This document shows, one piece after another, positions 1-6,422 of a stretch of 8,881 nt of DNA. The notes beneath the pieces were generated by a model, which was not told the origin of the DNA, searched no databases, and worked only from the letters and a program-made list of their open reading frames with translations. The DNA is from Mycobacterium sp. Lineage in GTDB: Bacteria > Actinomycetota > Actinomycetes > Mycobacteriales > Mycobacteriaceae. How positions within the stretch are numbered: position 1 is the stretch's first letter; every line of letters begins with the position of its first letter. A program made the translations under genes and the position numbers. The stretch lies in NCBI GenBank assembly GCA_025965815.1, contig JAOPWF010000019.1, positions 1 to 8,881 on the forward strand, in the 5' to 3' direction.

Positions 1-69
1 GAGGACTGATGCGGGCGTGCTCATGCGGTCATCGGGTCGAGGTGCCTGCTCGGCGAGGGAAGTCGCGCA

Positions 70-97
70 TTCAAACGTGTCGAAAGCGGACTAGAGT
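70..97 (+). promoter_or_regulatory. possible SigA-like promoter of the hemophore-like gene
   Basis: A -35-like TTCAAA (70-75) and a -10-like TAGAGT (92-97, fitting the mycobacterial TANNNT pattern) are separated by 16 nt. They would start a transcript near 104, with a leader of about 90 nt before the ATG at 195. The match is by eye only and the -35 element matches TTGACA at 4 of 6 positions. I saw no IdeR-type iron box here. Confidence 0.25.
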
Positions 98-194
98 GCT
101 GTTGAGGGCTGCTAGCGTCGACCAAAGCTGGCACCTTGCTGGGGGATGTCGCCGCCGCTCAGCGGGCTATGTGTGGGTTGGAAGGTGTACGAAA

Positions 195-533
195 ATGGTA
201 AAGCTGTCGTCGTCGAAACTGGTTGTCGCGTTGGGCGGTCTGGCGTTGTCGTTGACCACTGGGGTCGGGGTCGCGTCCGCACAACCCGACCTGGGCCCGG
301 TCGTCAACACAACGTGCAGCTATGACCAGGTGATGTTGGCGCTGGACGCGCAACCGGGCAATCTTGGTAACCAGTTCCGCGCGCAACCGATGGCGCAGTC
401 CATGCTCGGCAGATTCCTCGCCTCGCCGGTGGATCAGCGCTGGCAGATTGCCCAGCAGGTGCAGGCTTCGCCATTGGGGCAGCAGTACATTGGAGCTATC
501 CTGAAGGTCGCCAACACCTGCAACAACTACTGA
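195..533 (+). CDS. secreted hemophore-like (heme-binding) protein
   Basis: This encodes a 112-residue exported protein of the mycobacterial hemophore-related family, whose best-known member is Rv0203 of M. tuberculosis, a heme-binding secreted protein. Residues 1-29 form a signal peptide: KLSSSK, a hydrophobic core, then cleavage after ASA before QPDLGP. The mature part begins with the family signature NTTCSYDQV (38-46) and ends in NTCNNY. Cys41 and Cys109 are the only cysteines and probably form a disulfide bracketing the helical fold; Tyr43 sits where an aromatic heme ligand could lie, which is inference. The start at 195 is chosen because GGAAGG (180-185) lies 9 nt upstream and the signal peptide follows at once; the reading frame is open further upstream to position 9, but that extension is Arg/Cys-rich and unlike a leader. 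The gene is monocistronic and converges on the MTHFR gene. Heme binding itself is inferred from the family. Confidence 0.82.
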   Translation: MVKLSSSKLVVALGGLALSLTTGVGVASAQPDLGPVVNTTCSYDQVMLALDAQPGNLGNQFRAQPMAQSMLGRFLASPVDQRWQIAQQVQASPLGQQYIGAILKVANTCNNY

Positions 534-539
534 GCGGCC

Positions 540-579
540 GGCGGGGCTGAGTACGATAGTGCCGGCTATTTAGCCCGCC
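540..579. terminator. possible terminator hairpin between convergent genes
   Basis: The 48-nt gap between two convergent stop codons contains an imperfect inverted repeat. GGCGGGGCT (540-548) pairs with AGCCCGCC (572-579), giving 8 bp with one bulged G. A smaller alternative hairpin, GGCTATTTAGCC (564-575), lies inside it. There is no clear U-run in either direction, so this is at best a mycobacterial-type hairpin terminator serving both genes. Confidence 0.35.
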
Positions 580-581
580 CC

Positions 582-1496
582 TCAGAGGGTTCGCTGTGAG
601 TGTCTAGGGCTTGCCGGCGACCAGTAGGCGAGCATCTCCGCGAAGGTGTCGAAAGCCGCCCCGGAAACCCCATACGTCGCCTCGAAATGGATGCTCAGCG
701 GATAACCGAGGTCACCGACACCATCGATCACCCGCTTGTACAGGTCGACCATGAGCTGGCGCCTCTGTGCGGGCTCGGTGTCAGCCAACGTCTTGACGAA
801 CGCCTGCTCGTCAGCGACGGCGGCGTTTCCCGGGTCCTGGACGAGCCAGTTGATCAGACCCACCCGGTTCTCGACCTTCGGTACGAAGCCGAAGGACAGC
901 AGGATTTCGGGCCGATAATCGGTGATCTTGGCGAATTCGGTCAGGAAACCCACGATGGCGTCGGAGTACAGCAGCTGGGTCATGCCGTAGGTCGCACCCT
1001 GATTGCACTTGAAATTGAACCTGCCCTGTTCGCCGTCCCGGGTGGGGATCAGGATCACACCGCGGTTATCCACCACCTGGTCATAGATCGACAGCGCGTC
1101 CGTCGGCGCCACGCCGGAGCCCTCACCGTCGTTCATGGTGCGCGGTACGCCGACGAAAACGACACCCTCGAACCCGGCAGCACCCAGATCGGACAGCCGG
1201 TGGCGCAACGTCGGCTCATCCATGAAAGCGGTGACCTGGGTGCACAGTCCGTTCATCCCGGGCAGCTCCGGTTTGATGATCGACCAGAAATCCAGAACGT
1301 CGAGCTTCGGCTTCATCTCGATAGGCCGGTCGTCGTCTTCCGCGATCATCCCGGGGATCATCACGTGCCCGATCTGTCCGTCGAGACCGGATTGCGCTGA
1401 GAACTGCAGCACTTTGCGCGCATCTTCCAGTGCTCGTTCCGGACCGCCCTCCACGTTCGGCGGTACCAGCTCGAGTGCGATGGTGTTGAGCGTCAC
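582..1496 (-). CDS. mycobacterial-type methylenetetrahydrofolate reductase
   Basis: This encodes a 304-residue protein resembling the divergent MTHFR group of mycobacteria (M. tuberculosis Rv2172c; M. smegmatis homologues reported as NADH-oxidising and lacking flavin). The reaction reduces 5,10-methylene-THF to 5-methyl-THF, the methyl donor for methionine synthesis; the enzyme is cytosolic. The N-terminal ALELVPP (residues 7-13) matches the FEFFPP strand of MetF, with Glu9 in the catalytic-Glu position. GATYGMTQLLYSDA (167-180) matches the MetF AxxxxTQFFFD strand, with Gln174 as the folate-contacting Gln. GVPRTMNDGEGSG (116-128) is typical of this branch. The GTG start at 1496 is favoured by GAGGAG at 1508-1503, 6 nt upstream. 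The gene follows the desaturase on the same strand after 178 nt, so it probably has its own promoter. The family assignment is strong; flavin independence is carried over from homologues. Confidence 0.86.
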   Translation of the reverse strand: MTLNTIALELVPPNVEGGPERALEDARKVLQFSAQSGLDGQIGHVMIPGMIAEDDDRPIEMKPKLDVLDFWSIIKPELPGMNGLCTQVTAFMDEPTLRHRLSDLGAAGFEGVVFVGVPRTMNDGEGSGVAPTDALSIYDQVVDNRGVILIPTRDGEQGRFNFKCNQGATYGMTQLLYSDAIVGFLTEFAKITDYRPEILLSFGFVPKVENRVGLINWLVQDPGNAAVADEQAFVKTLADTEPAQRRQLMVDLYKRVIDGVGDLGYPLSIHFEATYGVSGAAFDTFAEMLAYWSPASPRHSQRTL

Positions 1497-1572
1497 CAGC
1501 TGCTCCTCATCGGACGACTATTTCCCCTGCTGCGGCAGATCAACCATGGTCACAAAAGCGCACTCCGCCGGG

Positions 1573-1601
1573 AGCAACACCATACAGATCGGTTCTGTCA
1601 A
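1573..1601 (-). promoter_or_regulatory. possible promoter upstream of MTHFR (perfect -35, weak -10)
   Basis: Reading the minus strand, a perfect TTGACA (1601-1596) lies in the 178-nt gap between the desaturase and MTHFR genes. The hexamer 17 nt downstream (GTTGCT, 1578-1573) is a poor -10. If real, the leader would be about 70 nt. It suggests MTHFR need not depend on read-through from the desaturase operon. The call rests mainly on the -35 match. Confidence 0.22.
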
Positions 1602-1674
1602 ACATGCGATCGACATCAGCGAGCGACGAGCGATACACCGGGCACCAGAGCTCACGAAGATTGGACCCCCAGCC

Positions 1675-2928
1675 CTATGTCGCGGTTGCTGACGCTGTCG
1701 CGACGTCCCCAGTTCGCAGCTCGCGCAACGCTGTCCGCAGTCCGCGACGTCCGCCGGTGTCGGGATCGATGCCAAAGCTGTCCCGCACGCCGGCACGGAT
1801 TCGGAACTTCAGCTCCGAGTGGGTTTCAGGTGCGTCATCAGTGCTCGCTTCGAGCAACTTGTTCGGGAGCGAGAGCTTCAGGATGGTCCAAAACGTCTGC
1901 ATGTACTGGTGCCCCAGGGACCCGGTCGTGTACGGCAGGTCGTACTTGTCGCAGAGCGCCGTGATGCGCTCGGATATTTCGGCGTAGCGGTTGCTGGGCA
2001 GGTCGGGGAACAAGTGGTGCTCGATCTGGTAGCACAGATTTCCGCTCATGAAGGCCATCAGGGGCCCAGCCTTGAAGTTGGCCGACCCGAGCATCTGCCG
2101 CAAGTACCACTCCGGGTGCGTCTCCGCTGCGTATTCCTCACGGGTGAATTTCTCCGCCCCGTCGGGAAAGTGCCCGCAGAAGATCACCATGTACGACCAG
2201 TAGTTGCGGATAAGGTTCGCCGTGGCATTCGCGGCGAGTGTGCGCTTCCACCCGGGACCGGCAAGGGCGGGGAAGACGATGTAGTCCTTGCCGACCTGCT
2301 TGGCGACTTTCTTGCCGATCACCCGCAAGTCCCTGCGGACCTCGTCCTTGGTTTTCTCGCCTTTGCGGACCTTCGCCATTTCCACCCCGTGCAACGCAAC
2401 TCCCCACTCGAAAAGTGTTCCCAGCAGCAGGTTGTAGATCGGGTTGCCGACATTCCATTTGTCCCAGCGTTGGTCTCGGGTGACGCGGAGCAGTCCGTAG
2501 CCGACGTCGTCGTCCATCCCGACGATGTTGGTGTATTTGTGGTGCACGTAGTTATGCGACTTCTTCCAATGCACGCTCGGAGAGGTGGTGTCCCACTCCC
2601 ATTCGGTCGAATGGATCTCCGGGTCATTCATCCAATCCCACTGGCCGTGGGTGATGTTATGGCCGAGTTCCATGTTCTCGACGATCTTGGCGACGGCGAG
2701 CATCGCAGTCCCGGCGCACCAGGCGAGTTTGTTCCTGCTCGCCATCAGGGCAAGCCGACCGCCGGCTGCGAGTCCGCGCTGCAGCTGGATGGTTCTGCGC
2801 ACGTAGCGCGCGTCCCGCTCTCCCCTGGACTCTTCGATGTCGGTTCTGATCGTGTCCAGTTCGCGTGCCAACTCCTCCACGTCGGCCTCGGTGAGGTGTG
2901 CGTACTGTTTGATGTCAGTGATAGCCAT
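1675..2928 (-). CDS. desA3: membrane acyl-CoA desaturase (DesA3-like)
   Basis: This encodes a 417-residue integral-membrane fatty acid desaturase, close in length to M. tuberculosis DesA3 (Rv3229c), a stearoyl-CoA delta-9 desaturase that makes oleoyl chains. All three histidine boxes are intact: H90-N-I-T-H94, H125-N-Y-V-H129-H130, and Q301-I-E-H304-H305. These ligate the di-iron centre that activates O2. Hydrophobic stretches around 58-84 and 215-252 would be membrane segments. The ATG at 2928 follows TAGGAGAG (2940-2933), in which the TAG is the stop codon of the upstream reductase, so the two genes should be translationally coupled. The C-terminus ends in Ala-Thr-Ala-Thr and lacks the Leu-Ala-Ala end reported as a degradation signal for M. 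tuberculosis DesA3. Rapid growers carry several paralogues, so chain-length and positional specificity cannot be read here. Confidence 0.92.
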   Translation of the reverse strand: MAITDIKQYAHLTEADVEELARELDTIRTDIEESRGERDARYVRRTIQLQRGLAAGGRLALMASRNKLAWCAGTAMLAVAKIVENMELGHNITHGQWDWMNDPEIHSTEWEWDTTSPSVHWKKSHNYVHHKYTNIVGMDDDVGYGLLRVTRDQRWDKWNVGNPIYNLLLGTLFEWGVALHGVEMAKVRKGEKTKDEVRRDLRVIGKKVAKQVGKDYIVFPALAGPGWKRTLAANATANLIRNYWSYMVIFCGHFPDGAEKFTREEYAAETHPEWYLRQMLGSANFKAGPLMAFMSGNLCYQIEHHLFPDLPSNRYAEISERITALCDKYDLPYTTGSLGHQYMQTFWTILKLSLPNKLLEASTDDAPETHSELKFRIRAGVRDSFGIDPDTGGRRGLRTALRELRTGDVATASATAT

Positions 2929-2932
2929 GCGG

Positions 2933-2940
2933 CTCTCCTA
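2933..2940 (-). promoter_or_regulatory. desaturase ribosome-binding site overlapping the reductase stop
   Basis: On the minus strand the sequence TAGGAGAG contains both the TAG stop of the reductase (2940-2938) and the Shine-Dalgarno GGAG (2938-2935) of the desaturase, 6 nt before its ATG. This is a classic coupling arrangement and keeps electron donor and oxygenase synthesis linked. Confidence 0.75.
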
Positions 2941-4068
2941 GATGTTGATGGTGCAGTCGCCGGATGCGGCGGAGATGCACGTCTGGATACGGTCGCCGGC
3001 GCCGTGCTCCGTTCCGGACCGGAAATCGCGTACATAGCCCGATTCGAGCGGCAGGACGCAGGATTGACAGATGCCCATCCGGCATCCGAACGGCATCCGG
3101 ATACCGAGCTTCTCGCCACCTTCCAACAGCGACGTGGCGCCGTCGAGTTCGATGGACTTATCTGAGATGGCGAAGGTGACGGTACCGCCTTCGCCGCCCC
3201 TGTCGGTCCGCGCGATGGTGAACCGCTCCGTGTGCAGGCTGTCCCGTAAATTGGCGCGGGCCCATACCTTTTCGACCGTGTCGAGCATGGCGGGCGGCCC
3301 GCACGCCCACGTTGAGCGGCCCTTCCAATCGGGAACGACACCGTCAAGCTCGTCGAAGTCGACTTTGCCCATGTTCGAGGTCAGCTGCAGGTGCAACCGA
3401 TAGCAGGGCTCAGCGCGCTCCAACGCACGCAATTCGTCGTGAAATATCACCTCATCGACGACGGGTGCCGAATGGATGTGCACGATGTCGGGACTCTCGC
3501 CACGCTGCTTGAGCGAACGCAGCATCGCGATGACGGGGGTGATGCCGCTGCCCGCTGTCACGAACAACAATTTGGCGGGCGCCGGATCAGGAAGCGCGAA
3601 ATCGCCCTTCGGGGCTGCCAGCCGAACCACCGTGCCGGCATCGACGCCGTTCACCAGATGGGAAGAGAGAAAACCCTCGGGAGTTGCCTTCACGGTGATC
3701 GAGATCAGTTTTCTGTCCCGCCGCGGGATCGAGGTGAGCGAGTAGGACCGCCAGTGCCAGCGGCCATCGACCCGAAGCCCGATCCCCAAATACTGGCCGG
3801 GCCGGTAGTCTCCGGAAAAACCCCATCCCGGCTTGATCGTCACCGTCGCCGAGTCTTCGGTTTCTTTGCAGACATCGACCACCACCCCACGCAGTTCCCG
3901 CGCGGACCACAACGGATTGAGCAACTTGAGATAGTCGTCAGGCAACAGCGGTGTCGTCGCCCGAGCCACCAATCCGCGCAACACATTGACCTTCGGGGAT
4001 ATTGCCGTCTCGACGTCCTCAGCGGGAGCGGCACTCCATCGCGTCAGGCTCCGCATCTTCAATTCCAT
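2938..4068 (-). CDS. NAD(P)H oxidoreductase with FAD and 2Fe-2S domains, desaturase electron donor
   Basis: This encodes a 376-residue flavodoxin-reductase/plant-ferredoxin fusion like Rv3230c of M. tuberculosis (380 aa), the reported redox partner of DesA3. Order of domains: a Rv3230c-type N-terminal extension (about 1-57); an FAD domain (about 58-160) with R107-S-Y-S-L binding flavin; a NAD(P) domain (about 165-285) with GSGITP (173-178) and CGPPAM (256-261); and a C-terminal 2Fe-2S domain with ligands C329, C334, C337 and C364. It passes electrons from NAD(P)H through FAD and the cluster to the di-iron desaturase. The start at 4068 is chosen because GGAG (4079-4076) lies 7 nt upstream and the length matches the family; ATG at 4056 is an alternative. 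The frame is open further upstream to 4287, but that part is Arg/Cys-rich and covers the likely promoter. First gene of the desaturase operon. Confidence 0.9.
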   Translation of the reverse strand: MELKMRSLTRWSAAPAEDVETAISPKVNVLRGLVARATTPLLPDDYLKLLNPLWSARELRGVVVDVCKETEDSATVTIKPGWGFSGDYRPGQYLGIGLRVDGRWHWRSYSLTSIPRRDRKLISITVKATPEGFLSSHLVNGVDAGTVVRLAAPKGDFALPDPAPAKLLFVTAGSGITPVIAMLRSLKQRGESPDIVHIHSAPVVDEVIFHDELRALERAEPCYRLHLQLTSNMGKVDFDELDGVVPDWKGRSTWACGPPAMLDTVEKVWARANLRDSLHTERFTIARTDRGGEGGTVTFAISDKSIELDGATSLLEGGEKLGIRMPFGCRMGICQSCVLPLESGYVRDFRSGTEHGAGDRIQTCISAASGDCTINI

Positions 4069-4108
4069 AGATCGGCTCCATTGCCTCGGTGCAGAACACC
4101 GGCTTTCG

Positions 4109-4124
4109 GTGAACATGTGTCCAC
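4109..4124. promoter_or_regulatory. 16-bp dyad, possible operator of the reductase-desaturase operon
   Basis: GTGAACATGTGTCCAC is an imperfect palindrome (GTGnACAnnTGTnCAC, 12 of 16 positions symmetric) located 41 nt upstream of the reductase start. On the minus strand it sits directly downstream of a possible -10 (TACTCA, 4130-4125), which is 16 nt from a -35-like TTGTCA (4152-4147). A repressor there would block the start site. The symmetry is visible; the binding protein is unknown. TetR-family control of desaturase genes is common in mycobacteria, so a regulator of that kind is the first guess. Confidence 0.35.
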
Positions 4125-4152
4125 TGAGTACCCCCGTCCCGTGAAATGACAA
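4125..4152 (-). promoter_or_regulatory. possible promoter of the reductase-desaturase operon
   Basis: On the minus strand, TTGTCA (4152-4147; 5 of 6 matches to TTGACA) and TACTCA (4130-4125) are 16 nt apart. Transcription would start near 4118, inside the dyad at 4109-4124, leaving a leader of about 50 nt. The -10 lacks the conserved final T, so this is tentative. Confidence 0.28.
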
Positions 4153-4338
4153 ACATCGGGTTCTGGCGGCGGCGACGTCCCAGGTCAAAGCCCACATCGC
4201 AAAGTCAACGTCGGCGCTCGGCCTTGATGCCCGACAAAAACAATTCCGGCGACGAGGGTCCCGGCCTGAATCGGATCGGACCTTCATGCCGCTCTCGTAA
4301 TGTCGCCGTAACGCAACTCTCAGCGGGGCCTCAGCGAC

Positions 4339-5616
4339 GTGTCTCTACCTTCGGGCTTTGTGACTGAAACAACGAGATCCGAGGCCGTCGACACCCGGAG
4401 CGCGATGCTGAATAAGGTACCCGAGATCACGGTGTGGTTCTGGGTCATCAAGATCCTGTGCACGACCGTGGGTGAGAGCTTCGCCGACTGGATCAACATG
4501 ACGTTGGGTTTCGGTCTGAACACGACCGCCCTCATCTTCACGGTCGTACTCGCCGCGGTTCTGGGGTGGCAGCTGCGCCTCGACCGCTACGTTCCGTTCG
4601 TCTACTGGCTGACGGTCGTCGTGGTCAGCGTCACCGGCACGCTCTACACCGACATCCTCACGGATGATCTGCACGTTCCTCTCGCAGTGAGCACGACCGT
4701 CTTCGCGGCGGTTCTGGCCGTGGTCTTCGGCGTCTGGTGGGCTCGCGAGCGCACACTGTCGATCCACAGCATCGTCACAACGCCGAGAGAGTTGTTCTAT
4801 TGGCTGGCAGTTCTGGTCACCTTCGCCCTGGGTACAGCGGCTGGTGACTGGATACTGGAACTCACCGGCTGGGGACCTGGTACCTCGGTGCTCCTGCCGG
4901 CCGGGCTGATTGTCGCGATCGTGATCGGTTGGCGGCTGGGCGCGAACCCCGTGCTGTCCTTCTGGCTCGCTTACATTCTGACCCGCCCGCTGGGTGCGAA
5001 CCTCGGCGACTGGTTGGGTTTCCCGAAGGACCAGCAAGGCCTCGGTTTGGGTACTGCCCTCACCAGCGTGATCTTCCTCACCGCGATCCTCGCCACGGTG
5101 CTGTACCTGACGCGCACGCGCGCCGACGTGATCGAAGACCACGAAAAGGCAGACGAGCCCGTACCCACGCGCCCCGCTCGCGAGCGGCTCATGCTCGGGT
5201 ACTACGCCGTCGTTGCTGTCGCCACTGGCGCCCTGCTCGTATGGGCTGGCGGACAACCGCACCCAACTGCGGCGGCCAGTGAAGCGGAATCGGGCTCGTC
5301 CGTCACCGCGACACTCGCCCCAGGGCAGTCGGCGACCGGGCATTTCCCGCCGGCGGAGACAGCGAAGTTCCGCACCATCGCCCAGGACACGCTCGCCAAG
5401 GTGCAGGCCGGCGACCAGGCCGGCGCGACCGCCCGGATCAAGGATCTCGAAACCGCCTGGGACGAAGACCAGCCGACGCTGCAGCCGCTGGACGACACCG
5501 GCTGGACCGTGCTCGACGGTCAGATCGACGGCGTCCTCAAGTCGTTGCGTGCCAGCAACCCCGACCCTGCGACCGAGACGCAGACCCTCACCACATTCTT
5601 GACGTCGCTCAAGTAA
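4339..5616 (+). CDS. COG4705-type multi-pass membrane protein with extracytoplasmic helical tail
   Basis: This encodes 425 residues from a GTG at 4339. I recognise the uncharacterised COG4705 membrane family, whose members usually begin near MLNKVPEIT. That favours the ATG at 4405 (residue 23; GGAG 4 nt upstream) as an alternative start, as does the GTG at 4360. Eight or nine membrane helices can be seen, roughly at 28-46, 62-79, 84-103, 117-135, 153-170, 184-200, 206-221, 237-257 and 285-303. Four related motifs recur at helix ends: GESFADWI (45), GTLYTDIL (100), GTAAGDWI (165), GANLGDWL (219). This points to an internally repeated fold with acidic residues in or near the membrane. After the last helix, residues 304-425 form a Pro/Ala/Ser linker and a helical domain (FRTIAQDTLAKVQAGD; RIKDLETAWDE) probably outside the membrane. 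Function is unknown; a cation transporter is an inference from the acidic motifs. It is divergent from the desaturase operon and convergent with the DUF305 gene. Confidence 0.85.
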   Translation: MSLPSGFVTETTRSEAVDTRSAMLNKVPEITVWFWVIKILCTTVGESFADWINMTLGFGLNTTALIFTVVLAAVLGWQLRLDRYVPFVYWLTVVVVSVTGTLYTDILTDDLHVPLAVSTTVFAAVLAVVFGVWWARERTLSIHSIVTTPRELFYWLAVLVTFALGTAAGDWILELTGWGPGTSVLLPAGLIVAIVIGWRLGANPVLSFWLAYILTRPLGANLGDWLGFPKDQQGLGLGTALTSVIFLTAILATVLYLTRTRADVIEDHEKADEPVPTRPARERLMLGYYAVVAVATGALLVWAGGQPHPTAAASEAESGSSVTATLAPGQSATGHFPPAETAKFRTIAQDTLAKVQAGDQAGATARIKDLETAWDEDQPTLQPLDDTGWTVLDGQIDGVLKSLRASNPDPATETQTLTTFLTSLK

Positions 5617-5801
5617 GGACGCTGTCACCTTCCGCGTGTCGAGCGGGCTTGGGCCGCTTGTCAACCCACTTTGCGATACGACGGTTGAACTGCTGGAGCA
5701 CCTGGGCCGAGGGCCCAGTAGTCAGTGCGGGTAGTCTCCGCGGCGCGATACAGATTACGCATGCTCGAGATCGATGACGGCACCGTGCCGTAGGCAAGCC
5801 G
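5609..5801 (-). pseudogene. frameshifted 3' remnant of an unrecognised gene
   Basis: Two overlapping minus-strand frames both read like protein and join near 5705-5720. The first (5801-5661) gives YGTVPSSISSMRNLYRAAET followed by TRTDYWALGP, then runs into a stop. The second, one frame away, continues with SAQVLQQFNRRIAKWVDKRP and KPARHAEG to a TGA at 5611-5609. Third-position GC by hand count is about 79% in the first part and about 67% in the second, consistent with coding. A single indel at the GC-rich hairpin 5702-5718 would restore one frame of about 64 codons. There is no start or Shine-Dalgarno, and the fragment abuts the 3' end of the DUF305 gene, which suggests a truncated relic. It overlaps the last codons of the COG4705 gene. 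I do not recognise the family, and chance coding resemblance cannot be excluded. Confidence 0.35.
5702..5718. terminator. strong 7-bp hairpin between convergent genes
   Basis: CTGGGCC (5702-5708), a GAG loop, and GGCCCAG (5712-5718) form a perfect 7-bp GC-rich stem in the 194-nt gap between the convergent COG4705 and DUF305 genes. No U-tract follows in either direction. It could terminate transcription from both sides, or be no more than a palindrome at the indel site of the remnant that spans it. Confidence 0.4.
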
Positions 5802-5810
5802 TCAGGTGTA

Positions 5811-6422
5811 CTACACGGCGGCACTGAGCATGTGGTTCATTCGGGAGATCTCCCACTGCTGGACCGGAATGATGGTGCTGGCTAGTTTGACCGCGTCCGG
5901 ATCTCGACCGCGCGCGATCTCTGTTTGCGCCATGGCGATCGCCCCCTCGTGGTGGGCGATCATCGACCGCATCCAGAGCTCGTCGAAAGATGCACCGTTC
6001 AGCAACGGGAGCTGGTTCATGGTGGTGTCGTCGACTATGCCCGCCATGTGCATGTCGCCGTCGCCCTGGGGGCTGTTGCTCGCCATGGTGAGTGGCTCGC
6101 CCCACTGGGCAAGCAGCTCCGTCAGGATCTGGATCTCCGGTTGCTGATCCATTGAGATGTGCTTTGCGACAACAATGAGATCCTGGTTGGTGCTGTGGGC
6201 GGGAACCATCGCCGCCAGTTCGACGGCTTGTCGGTGGTGCGGAATCATGTTCTGGGCGAAGGCGACATCGGTGAGATTGTGCGGCGACGGCTGGACGTGC
6301 GCAGCGCTGGTGTGGTGTGCGTCCCTTGCCGCGGAGGGCGAGGCGCCGCATCCGCTCACCGTGACGACAATGGCCGACGCCGCGACTGCTCCGGCGACCC
6401 ATCTCCCCGCAACAGAGGTCAT
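5811..6422 (-). CDS. DUF305 lipoprotein (ferritin-like, possible copper/metal binding)
   Basis: This encodes a 203-residue exported lipoprotein. Residues 1-24 are a signal sequence ending in a lipobox V22-S-G-C25, so Cys25 should be lipidated and the protein anchored outside the membrane. The DUF305 domain shows its hallmark pair of repeated motifs: NMIPHHRQAVELA (58-70) and MIAHHEGAIAMAQ (154-166), each with adjacent histidines (62-63 and 157-158). A Met/His-rich loop, DMHM (123-126), lies between them. DUF305 includes CopM, a periplasmic copper-binding protein, so metal binding is plausible, not proven. The ATG at 6422 is the only reasonable start before the signal sequence; GAGGA touches it with no spacer, which is poor, and the frame stays open upstream to 6785 without protein-like character. 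It stands alone on its strand and converges on the COG4705 gene. Confidence 0.87.
   Translation of the reverse strand: MTSVAGRWVAGAVAASAIVVTVSGCGASPSAARDAHHTSAAHVQPSPHNLTDVAFAQNMIPHHRQAVELAAMVPAHSTNQDLIVVAKHISMDQQPEIQILTELLAQWGEPLTMASNSPQGDGDMHMAGIVDDTTMNQLPLLNGASFDELWMRSMIAHHEGAIAMAQTEIARGRDPDAVKLASTIIPVQQWEISRMNHMLSAAV

Noticed and set aside
9..194. N-terminal extension of the hemophore-like protein (start at 9)
   Set aside because: It would put 62 Arg/Cys-rich residues before a clear signal peptide, and a good ribosome-binding site lies just before the ATG at 195.
600..1400. 266-codon open frame on the plus strand
   Set aside because: Antisense to the well-supported MTHFR gene; His/Val/Arg-rich composition typical of a GC-rich shadow frame.
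1518..1796. 92-codon minus-strand open frame between desaturase and MTHFR
   Set aside because: It overlaps the 3' end of the desaturase gene in another frame and has no family resemblance or ribosome-binding site.
1819..3165. 448-codon plus-strand open frame
   Set aside because: Antisense to the desaturase and reductase genes, which have intact catalytic motifs; no recognisable domains.
4069..4287. 73-residue N-terminal extension of the reductase
   Set aside because: It covers the likely promoter and dyad, is unlike the homologue, and the ATG at 4068 has a good ribosome-binding site.
4345..5664. 439-codon minus-strand open frame
   Set aside because: Antisense to the COG4705 membrane protein; Arg/Gln/Gly/Asp-rich shadow.
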